Positions 53,278 through 61,469 of a stretch of DNA of 64,000 nt are shown here, one piece after another. The notes under the pieces are model-generated. The model searched no databases. It was not told the DNA's origin and saw only the letters and a program-made list of their open reading frames with translations. Position 1 is the stretch's first letter, and each line of letters starts with the position of its first letter. The translations under genes were made by a program, and so were the position numbers. Origin of the DNA: Anodontia alba. Its lineage: Eukaryota; Mollusca; Bivalvia; Lucinida; Lucinidae. Location of the stretch: positions 10,568,610 to 10,632,609 of the forward strand of contig OZ024828.1 in NCBI GenBank assembly GCA_964016985.1, in the 5' to 3' direction.

Positions 53278-53800
53278 ATGCTTATGCTTGAGTTACAGCC
53301 CGGTCAACAGAGTTAAGGTCATGTCAAGCTGGTCAGTTAGCCTGCTCACACTTTTTCTAGGCAGGATTAGTGCTTAACCCTTGTCATGCTGAATAAATTA
53401 AGACACCACGCCCACTTCTGAATATCAGCCTATCAGATGCCATGATAGAGATTGTTGACATAAATTCATAAACTGAATGGCAAACAGTGCAGATCCAGAT
53501 CAGTTGGTTTCTTCAGAAGCCAACTGATCTGGATCTACACTGTTTGCAAAGGCAGAGTATATCCGGGTTCAGCAGGACAAGGGTTAAGTGGTTAATCAGT
53601 ACTTGTGCACATAATTTTGCCAGTAGCTGACTATAACTGCCCTTCTTGAATCATTAGAATGAGGATTATGACCATAGAAGTGATTTCATGCTCAATCTTT
53701 GCTGAAGTTTTGTGGCTGAGCTGGGATTTAAACTTGCGACCCCAGGTTCTGTGGTCAGATGCATTACCGACTGCACTATTGAGCACTACCCTTAGCTGGC
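53278..53800 (-). repeat. SINE in minus orientation, split by hairpin C6
   Basis: Read on the minus strand it has a head with GGTCGCAAGTTTAAATCCCA, then the body AAGGGCAGTTATAGTCAGCT and the tail GACATGACCTTAACTCTGTT. C6 (53374-53586) interrupts it. Confidence 0.8.
53374..53586. repeat. Hairpin family C copy (C6) inside a SINE
   Basis: It starts TTAACCCTTGTCATGCTGAA and ends TTCAGCAGGACAAGGGTTAA. The SINE sequence on either side (minus strand) is continuous across it. Confidence 0.9.
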
Positions 53801-54149
53801 TGTATTTAAGGGGACCTGATACACTTTCAGGGGCGGCAACTATCAGAAGTGGTTTTGCCTCCTTTCTGATGAAGGGTTTTCACTAAAAGGAAAAAAAATT
53901 GCTCCCATGGGGAGCTGATTCTTTCCTTTTAGATTAGACCACTTTTCAGCTCTTGATAAGGTGCTTGTTTTCAGTCCAAAAGAACTGGTATTTTTCTTGT
54001 TGTAGATATTCATTAGAAGTGCCTCAGTGAGCTGCTTCTAATGAGTACCCACAATATATGTTTTTGTGGAGAAATAAGAAAAAAATTACTTGATACCTTT
54101 TCTTTTCTAGTCCTATGCTGAAGGGGTTTTCTGTGCAGGAAAGCAAACA

Positions 54150-54445
54150 TGAAGACAGGAAAATTGTCTCCCTTGTAAATAATAGTAGAAATTTTACCAG
54201 TCTCTCCTTAATGCTTAACACTCTGGGTAAAATTTTCAGCAGACTACATGTTGAATTATTTTTGCCAGAAAACAGGATTTGACAGTTTGCATGAAATGTT
54301 AAATCCTGTTTTCTGGGAAAAATAAGAAAAATATCATATGGAGACAATTTGCATGAAATGTCAAATCCTGTTTTCTGGGAAAAATAAGAAAAATATCACC
54401 AATTTGTCATCTGCTGAATTAGCCCAAAGGGTGATCAAGGTTAAA
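54150..54445. repeat. Hairpin family D copy with a repeated right arm
   Basis: TTTGCATGAAATGTTAAATC occurs at 54287 and a second right arm ACAATTTGCATGAAATGTCA follows at 54345, so the right arm is present twice and the left arm is shortened. Confidence 0.78.
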
Positions 54446-54731
54446 ATATCACCAGGCAACATTTTCAAAAACATTTCTCTACCGAAATAGGTACTAGTCA
54501 TATCCAGAGATGATTTAAATGAAATGCCAGATCCTGTTTTCTGGAGAATACAAAAAATGCTTAAAATTTCTATTTTCTTGTAGATTTATCTTGAATTTAC
54601 CACAGTTATAAATATTATGATATATATTTTACTTATTTTCACAGAAAAAATAAGTCTCTGGAGAAAAAATAATGATACTGTATTCAACCTCAATATTAAG
54701 TCACTTTATCAGACTGGATATAGAGAAGGTC

Positions 54732-55790
54732 ATCACGAAAACATACCTATATAATTTTGACCCCCTTAAACCCCACTTTTATATAGTAAACTGGGGTTTA
54801 CAGGGTTATACATTATTTTTCTTATTTCTGCTCAAAAACATAGATTGTGGGTACTTGTTAGAACTGCCTCGCCAAGGCAGTTCAAAGGAGTACCCACAAT
54901 TTATGTTTTGAGCAGACATATGAAAATTATCAGATTTTTTCATCTGTAAATCTTCATTTTTTGATGGTAAAAATTTCAGTATATTTGAATAGGCATGTTT
55001 TTGTAATGTGATGGCAGACAGTGAAAACCCAAATCGCTATGTAAAGCTTTAGTTACATAGCTCCATATAAGGCTTTTTTTTTTCAATAAGAAATTACTGA
55101 TTCTTTTCTTATTTCACTACCCAAACATGATTCTGCCCTAGCCAAGGCACTTCTAATTAATACCCACAACATACATTTGATTTTTATTATCTCAAACACT
55201 GATATCTCAAACTACTTCTTAAGTCAAACAAAATTTTGGATAATATTAAAAAAAAAAAAAAAAAAAAAAGCAGTGTGTATATTGTGGATGCCTCTGTCTG
55301 TCCTTCTATCTCCTCCTAAACCACAGGACAGTGTTTAACAAAACTTACTTCATGACTTTCCCACATGGTAACGGTGTGCCAGAGCAACATCATTTTTCTG
55401 CCTGCTCATCCGTCCATCCATCCGTCCGTCTCTTGATCACCACTAAGCAGAATTTAGCTAAACTTGCTACATGACTTCCCTATGGTATGGATGTGCAAGA
55501 ACCATCTGTCTGTCATGCTATTAGCAACATTACATCACGAAAACATGCCTATATGATATTGACCCACTTAAACCCCACTTTTATGTAGTAAAACTGGGGT
55601 TTATAGGGGTAAACATTATTTTTTTCTTATTTCTGCTCAAAAACATAGATGAGGCGGTTCTAATGAGTACCCACAATCTATGTTTTGAGCAGAAATAAGA
55701 AAAATATCAGAGTTTTTTATCTGAAAATTTTCAGTTTTTTTAGGTGAAACTTTCTATATATTTGAATAGGCATGTTTTCGTAATGAGCAC
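54732..55790. repeat. Two hairpin family B copies (B7 54732-55003, B8 55533-55790)
   Basis: B7 has ends TCACGAAAACATACCTAT and ATAGGCATGTTTTTGTAATG with tip CTGCCTCGCCAAGGCAG. B8 has lost its left central arm: ACATAGATGAGGCGGTTC joins directly to the right arm. A decayed family A copy (55040-55190) and an A-run with repeat fragment lie between them. Confidence 0.82.
55245..55545 (+). repeat. A-run and fragment of the TATCCCCACTC element
   Basis: A run of about 21 A at 55249-55269 precedes two units with CTTGCTACATGACTTCCC. The fragment ends where family B copy B8 begins. Confidence 0.55.
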
Positions 55791-55799
55791 GGAGCATGA

Positions 55800-56520
55800 G
55801 GATTTGTGATGGCATGCCATCGACTGCACATTTAAGTTTACTTTTGCTTCATAATCTCAAAAGTTCAGCTACTGTTGCCTCAATCTACTGTTATCTCAAA
55901 CTGGAAATTCAGGTCCCTTGAAGTTTGAGATCATGTGAGTACACTATATATTTTTGTGGCGAAATAGAAAAAATATTATGTGGATACCCACTCTTGTCTG
56001 GAGTTATGTCAATTATTAATTCTTGTCATCAGTGTTCAAGCCAGCAATTTCAGTTTTGGGGCCCAAGGGCCCCTACCATCCAAAAAGTTGGGGACATACG
56101 AAAAAATCTGGGGACAGTACAATTAATGATCAACATTATATAGAAAATGTACCTGTGTTGGTTTCAGATGTGGGTATTTTGCTCCATGTAATCTGTTCCT
56201 GTAACATCTGAAGAGATGTACAATCCAGGTTAACACAGGGTTGTCAATAAGAAATAGAACAACAGATGAACATAAGAAATCAACAGATTAGGCAGGGTGT
56301 CAAGGGGCCTGCCACTGTTTTTTTTTTTTTTTTTTTTATAAGTGAGCTGCCTGTCTAAGTGTGGAGATAAAGGAAATAAACATAACTAGATATTGTGAAT
56401 AGATGTAAAAGCTGAAAATAACATAAGATATATAATAAATCATTTTGAATTAGTTCTTTTGAACACTGCTTCAAATTGATGAGCTGGATGATCTTTAGCA
56501 TCAGTCCTTTAGGCTGTTGA
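55800..56520. other. Intron sequence with a decayed palindrome fragment
   Basis: The left part contains TGGATACCCACTCTTGTCTG (55980), the end of a family A element. The rest, including a T-run at 56319-56337, is unassigned. Confidence 0.5.
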
Positions 56521-56525
56521 TACAA

Positions 56526-56637
56526 ATGACAAACAGTGCAGGTCCAGATCAGTTGGTTACTTCATCAGGAGCCAACTGATCTGGATCTACACTGTTTGAA
56601 AGGCAGGCCATATCCGGGTTCAGCAGGACCAGGGTTA
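56526..56637. repeat. Hairpin family C copy (C7), half element
   Basis: Only the palindrome and right end remain (CAAACAGTGCAGGTCCAGAT ... GTTCAGCAGGACCAGGGTTAA). Confidence 0.85.
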
Positions 56638-56644
56638 AGAAGAA

Positions 56645-56863
56645 ATATTTTATTGATAATTCAGTAGACCCGTGTTACAACGACAACATTTGTTCCCAAA
56701 GACGTTGCCTTTAAAATGAATTTGCTGTTGTACAGAATACTTAATGAGCGGATTGTTATGTAAGAAAGCTCTTCTTTTGTTCTTTTTTATTTCCTCACAT
56801 ACCATATGTTTTGGACAGAATCACCTCAGTGAGGCGATTCTAACAAATATCCAAAATATAGCT
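56645..56863. repeat. Decayed palindromic element with family F-like tip
   Basis: It holds AATCACCTCAGTGAGGCGATT (56819-56839) with CATATGTTTTGGACAG and TATCCAAAATATAGC around it. The left end GACCCGTGTTACAACGACAA does not match the other families. Confidence 0.65.
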
Positions 56864-57887
56864 TTTTTATGCCCCCGCATCGACGCATAGAGTTTTTAGG
56901 TTTTCCGTATGTGTGTAGGAACGTACGTCCGTCTGTACGAATGTGTGTACGTACATGTACGTACGTACGTGATCCTGTTAGACTCCGGTTAAGGCATTTG
57001 TACCAGGTAGAATTTGAACTTTTAACAGGTCATATTTTCCAAACCATCTGATACATTTGGTTCATTTTTGGTTTGATGATAGATATAGGCTCCAAAGTGA
57101 TATTCAGCAATACACTCATCCATGCCAGTGACCTCAAGGTCAAGGTCACAGACTTGGAAATTTTTAATATTAGTTTTTAAAGAGCTCATATTTTCCAAAC
57201 CATATGATGGATTTGCTTTATATTTGCTATGATGATAGATACAGGTCCTAAGGTTTATTCGACAATACCTCCACCCATGCTTATGACTTTAAGGTCAAAG
57301 TCACAGACTTAGAAATTTTTAACGCTAATGTTTTTAAGAGTTCATATTTTCCAAACCATATGATGGATGGGGTTTATATTTGATACGACAATAGTGATAT
57401 CAGTAATACCCCCGCCCATGCCTCAAGGTCAAGGTCACACACATAGAAATTTTAAATTTAAAGTATGTTTAGAGCACATATTTTCCAAACCATATAATGG
57501 ATTTGCTTCATATTTGGTAAGATGATAGTTTCAGGTCCAAAGTTTTATTCAGGCATACCCCCGACCTTGACCTCAAGGTCAAGGTCACAGACTTAGATGA
57601 TAAAGTTTTCAAGAGCTCATATTTTCGAAACCATACAATGGATTTGCTTCATATTTTGTTTGATGATAGATACAGGTCAAAGGTTTTATTCAACAATACC
57701 CACGTCCATGCCTATGACCTCAAGGTAAGGTCATAGACTTACAAATTTTGATTGTAAACATTTTAAAAGCTCATATTTTCCAAACCATATGATGGATTTG
57801 GTTCATATTTGGTATGATGATAGATACAGGTTCAGAGTTCTATTTAGTGATACCCCGGCCCATGCCTATGACCTAAAGGTCAAGGTA

Positions 57888-59215
57888 TGAGGGTCGTGCA
57901 AAAAGTTCTGTCACTAATAGGCTTCCTTGGTTTTATCCCAGGTATATTTTAAAATGCTTCACTGCACTTGAATGGTGTTTTGAATAGCTAATGATACCCC
58001 TTTATTTTGTGCAAATTGCTTTCCAAATGACAGAGTTATTTCAAATTGAAATTGATGCAGTCATATACACTGACCAATTTACTTGTTACATTGGAACATG
58101 GACCAGAAGCTATATTAAATGTTGCATTAGGCTTAATATAGATTCAAAGCAGATATTTAATGAATTGTGTGATATATATGGACCTCAGACCATTTCAGTG
58201 CGCACAGTTTTTAGATGGGTTAAAGCTATTAAAGCTGGGGAATTTTCTGTTGAAGATGATACCCGTCCTGGAAGGCCTAAAACCTCTGTTACCAAGGCTA
58301 ATATCGCTGCTGTAAAGATTATGGTCGAACAGGATGCGAGATTGTCTGTCAAAGATATAGCTAGTTATACTGGCATATCAGAAGGCAGTGTGCAAACAAT
58401 TCTGAAAAAGCGTTTGGACCTGAGAAAGGTTTGCTCTAGATGGGTACCTCATTTGCTCACTGAGGAGCAAAAGACACAATGCCTTAAATGTGCCCGGGAA
58501 CTTTTGAAAACATACAGAGGCTGTAATAGTCAGGTAATTTCTAATTTGCTAACAGGTGATGAAACCTGGGTGCACATGTTTGAGCCACAAAGAAGGGCTG
58601 ATAATAAGCAATGGAAGCGAAAAGATCAAAAACGCCCATGTATTGCCAAGAGAACCATAAGTTTGAAAAATATGTTGTACACAATTTTCTTTAATTCAAG
58701 TGGGCCAGTCCTTCAAGTGCCATGTCCGTCTGGTCTTACAGTCACTGGCCGATTCTACAAAAATTCTGTACTGAAGAAAGTGAAAGAGTTTTACAATAAG
58801 AAACGACAAAGTAAAAGATGGTCAGGAGTCCACCTTTTACATGACAGCGCCTCCTCTCATAAGTGTGAGGTTGTTAAGTCTTTTTTGGCTTCCGAAAAGG
58901 TGGAAGTTTTAAACCATCCACCTTATTCACCTGACCTGAGTCCCTGTGACTGCTTTTTATTTCCAAGGCTTAAGAAAATGCTTTCTGGAAATAAGTATAC
59001 GTCTAGAAGTTCTCTTGGCAGCCCTATTTATCAGTGTCTCCAACAGATACCTAAAGAAGACTATTTATCTGCTTTTCGTGACTGGGTAAAAAGGTTACAA
59101 AAATGTGTTTCAGTAAAGGGGGAATACTTTGAAGGTTTGTTATAAAAATGTGTTTGATTAAACATGGCACTGAAGTAATCCGAACCCAGTGACAAAACTT
59201 TTTGCAGGACCCTCG
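57888..59215 (+). mobile_element. Mariner element 3 (apparently intact)
   Basis: Terminal inverted repeats (left TGAGGGTCGTGCAAAAAG, right CTTTTTGCAGGACCCTCG) match with a few differences over about 30 bp and are flanked by TA at 57886-57887 and 59216-59217. The element sits inside a tandem-repeat element (56864-59432) and encodes one uninterrupted transposase. Confidence 0.93.
58027..59145 (+). CDS. Mariner transposase, full-length ORF with intact DD34D
   Basis: This is a cut-and-paste transposase acting on the flanking TIRs. The ORF is open from 57991; the ATG at 58027 gives 372 residues, near the usual 345-360 for the family. It has an N-terminal HTH (IDSKQIFNELCDIYGPQ), a second HTH (LSVKDIASYTGISEGSVQ), the linker RWVPHLLTEEQK, and catalytic motifs TGDETWVHMFEP, LLHDSASSH and YSPDLSPCDCFLFP. 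Counting from the second Asp to the Asp in PCD gives 34 residues between them. HDS replaces the usual HDN. No stop or frameshift is visible, unlike the two other copies. The N-terminal start is uncertain because the first about 25 residues (ELFQIEIDAVIYTDQ) do not look like a typical mariner start. Confidence 0.9.
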   Translation: MTELFQIEIDAVIYTDQFTCYIGTWTRSYIKCCIRLNIDSKQIFNELCDIYGPQTISVRTVFRWVKAIKAGEFSVEDDTRPGRPKTSVTKANIAAVKIMVEQDARLSVKDIASYTGISEGSVQTILKKRLDLRKVCSRWVPHLLTEEQKTQCLKCARELLKTYRGCNSQVISNLLTGDETWVHMFEPQRRADNKQWKRKDQKRPCIAKRTISLKNMLYTIFFNSSGPVLQVPCPSGLTVTGRFYKNSVLKKVKEFYNKKRQSKRWSGVHLLHDSASSHKCEVVKSFLASEKVEVLNHPPYSPDLSPCDCFLFPRLKKMLSGNKYTSRSSLGSPIYQCLQQIPKEDYLSAFRDWVKRLQKCVSVKGEYFEGLL

Positions 59216-59584
59216 TAACAGGCTTGTTTTAAAAAAGTTTGGTGTATTGGATTCATATTTTATACACAGGTATATAATCATAAAATATAGGTCAAGTTCA
59301 ATTTAGGGTAAAATCTGCCACTTATTATGGGAGTTATGGCCCTTTGTTCAACTTAATTTTTTGCAAAATTTCTGTGTGTGGATGAGGATGGCCCTGGGCG
59401 GGGGCATCCGTGTCATATTGACACATTTCTAGATTAAGAATTAAATAAAAAAATTCGCATAACTTGAGAGTAATTGTTACTTCTTAAGCGAAGGTTTAGT
59501 GACAGTCAGATTGGCATTATTACAAATTTTGTCGTTGTATCTAGTGTCGGTATAAATGGGGGGCGGCGTTGTCTGTTCTTTGAT

Positions 59585-59905
59585 AGCTGTCCTCAGATCT
59601 CCATAAAATATATTGTTGGTATTCAGTAGAAGCACCTTACCAAGGCAAATATGATAAGTGCCCACAATATAATGTTTTTAAGGTGAAACAAGAAAAATTA
59701 TCCCATAGCATAGCTACAGGTAAGAGAGGGTATCCACATATTATTTTTCTTATTTCTCGACGAAAACATATGTTGTGGGTACTCATTAGAAGCGCCTCGG
59801 CGAGGCACTTCTAATGAGTACCCACAACATATGTTTTCATCAAGAAATAAGAAAGATATCAGCATTTTTCGGATGAAAAAAGCGCCTTATCAGTTGCTAT
59901 GCTAT
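59585..59905. repeat. Degenerate and near-perfect hairpin family A copies (A17a, A17b)
   Basis: A17a (59590-59690) is decayed. A17b has termini CATAGCTACAGGTAAG and CTTATCAGTTGCTATG and the palindrome 59747-59853, with CTCGACGAAAACATATG against CATATGTTTTCATCAAG and the tip GCGCCTCGGCGAGGCAC. Confidence 0.9.
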
Positions 59906-59924
59906 AGTTCTTAAGATTCCTCCT

Positions 59925-60148
59925 TAACCCTAAAAATGTCATTCAGAACTATAGCAGATGTTCATTCTAGAACTTTAACTTTATTTTTTTTTTCAGAGGA
60001 AATAAGGCTTGGTATTTCATGTGAATTGTCTGCTAGCTAGGCAGACAGTTCACATGAAATGTCAAGCCTTATTTTCTTAAAAAAGTAACAAAAAATATTT
60101 TAGTTTGTCTGATACTGTATGTCTGGTCCTTTGAATGTTATTAAATCC
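59925..60148. repeat. Hairpin family D relative before exon 14
   Basis: The arms TTTCATGTGAATTGTCTGC and GCAGACAGTTCACATGAAAT flank TAGCTAG. Outer arms AAATAAGGCTTGGTATTTCA and TGAAATGTCAAGCCTTATTT pair as well. A shorter decayed relative lies at 20470-20570. Confidence 0.85.
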
Positions 60149-60226
60149 CTTGTTTCACTGTCTGCATTTGTAGTATGTCCTAAGTTCCCATTTTGACTAA
60201 CACAACTTGTTTGGAAATAATTTCAG

Positions 60227-60321
60227 GTGCGGTTGTAATTCCTGCAACTCCCCCTTTGGTGCCTCCGAAGAATGTTGGAGGAGGAGGTGGAAGTGTGGGA
60301 ACCCTACGGATTAGATGGGAT
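60227..60321 (+). CDS. Contactin-like exon 14: start of FN3 domain 2
   Basis: The acceptor ATAATTTCAG and donor GAT|GTAAGT flank 95 nt, phase 1 in and phase 0 out. The exon encodes AVVIPATPPLVPPKNV, then GGGGGSVGTLRIRWD with the first FN3 tryptophan. A PPxNVGGGGG linker before the second FN3 fits contactins. The gene must continue beyond position 64000. Confidence 0.88.
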
Positions 60322-60837
60322 GTAAGTATTATGGATGTGGCAAACCACTATGGGAAGAGAACCTGCCCAGTGGGGGTTGGAGTGGGGGGAGGCAGGGAGG
60401 GGGAGGGATGAAGGCAGGGGCAGGGGATCGCTTTATCACATAGCAAGAGTTAAAATCTTTTTCTCTTGGGTGTTCTCAGTTGTAATGTATCCTTTTTATT
60501 TTCCATTTTATTCAGATTGCATAGCTTAGGTTTAGGTGAGTGGTTTTCAGATGAATATTTTATTTCTTTATGAAAATTCATTGTTGGTACTCATATGAAT
60601 CACACATCTCCTGATAAGGCACTTTTTATTTAACCAAATAGTGTTCTAATGACAGGGATGGGAAACTTCAGGATTAATCCTGATTTCAGGATTGAGAACT
60701 TCCATTTTAAGCATGAAATTTCACTTTCATACTTGTATACAATTCCATTCTTTTGTGTCAAAAGTATTTATTTGGGTTAATATATGCCTGAAATAACTTC
60801 AAAAACTATTTATTAAACTAATTATTAGTTGCATTGT

Positions 60838-61020
60838 TCTAGATAAGAGGGAGTATCTGCATATAATTTACTATTTCTCAATAAAAACATATATTGTGGG
60901 TACTCATTAGAAGTGCCTCCCCGAGGCACTTCTAATGAGTACCCACAATATATGTTTTTATTGAGAAATAAGAAAAATATTAGTAGTTTTTGGACTGAAT
61001 ATTTAGATTTCAGGATTGAT
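60838..61020. repeat. Hairpin family A copy (A18), variant arm paired in both arms
   Basis: The palindrome is 60870-60972. CTCAATAAAAACATATATTG pairs exactly with CAATATATGTTTTTATTGAG, so both the AATAAAA segment and the ATATA core variant are matched within this copy. The tip is GTGCCTCCCCGAGGCAC. Confidence 0.92.
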
Positions 61021-61172
61021 TCTTAAGGACTGTTCTCACCCCTGTAATGAGTACTTGCAATATATCTGTTTGTGGAGAAATAAGAAAATTTCATTTTTTG
61101 TTTTGCTTGAAAAGCTCAATATACCTGGAGCTGTATAATTTTAATGACAGACAAATTCCTTTATGAGAATAC

Positions 61173-61383
61173 TGGGCCCAGTTGTTCGAAGCGTTGTTAG
61201 CTTAACAAGCTCTTTAGTGGTCAAAATGTTAACTGTTCTAGTAAGTAAAGTATCTAATTCGCAGGTATAAAAGCTACTCACATTTTTTCAGCAAAAATAT
61301 TATCGTATATGCCATATTTGATGATCAAAGATGTAACAATTCAGTAACTAATGACATTGTTAGTTTTGAACAACTGGGCCCTG
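61173..61383. repeat. Hairpin family E copy (E3) lacking one arm
   Basis: The ends are GGGCCCAGTTGTTCGAAG and TTTTGAACAACTGGGCCC. Only the right arm AAAGCTACTCACATTTTTTC remains; the left arm is deleted. Confidence 0.9.
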
Positions 61384-61469
61384 TGATTTTGGAAACTATG
61401 TTTTCAAGGATCATTCCTTTTAAATTTATTATAGTTTATTATAGATTAAACTTGTCATATTCTCACTTG

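Larger units (their letters stand above)
52926..54120. repeat. Partial hairpin family A copies around exon 13 (A14, A15)
   Basis: A14 (52930-53035) keeps only the right arm GGTGCTTCTAATGAGTACCC. A15 (53935-54118) has AGTGCCTCAGTGAGCTGCTT and a full right arm, with the left outer arm deleted. The interval also contains exon 13, a SINE and family C copy C6, listed separately. Confidence 0.65.
56864..59432 (+). mobile_element. Pearl/Helentron-like tandem-repeat element H9, split by mariner 3
   Basis: The 5' end is TTTTTATGCCCCCGC; the 3' part has the complementary GCGGGGGCAT, then the hairpin GTGTCA-TAT-TGACAC (59410-59424) and ATTTCTAG. In between, six units of about 155 bp contain TTTTCCAAACCATATGATGG and CTCAAGGTCAAGGTCAC. 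The part right of the mariner resembles element H5 rather than the left units, so the element is a mosaic or two units types. Confidence 0.75.
6499..60321 (+). other. Contactin-like gene locus (14 exons, both ends outside the window)
   Basis: Fourteen exons with AG acceptors and GT donors join in one frame. The product reads: end of a C-type-lectin-like region (exons 1-2), Ig1 (exon 3), Ig2 (4-5), Ig3 (6-7), Ig4 (8), Ig5 (9), Ig6 (10-11), FN3-1 (12-13), start of FN3-2 (14). Six Ig followed by FN3 domains is the contactin plan, and an N-terminal lectin-like domain is known from Drosophila Contactin. Family members are GPI-anchored neural and glial adhesion proteins; in flies Contactin acts with Neurexin IV and Neuroglian at septate junctions. 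Exon numbers are local to this window. The signal peptide, most of the lectin domain, FN3-2 to FN3-4 and the GPI signal are not here. Alternatives such as neuroglian or Dscam fit less well because of the lectin-like start and the Gly-rich FN3-2 start. Introns make up about 95% of the locus. Confidence 0.88.
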
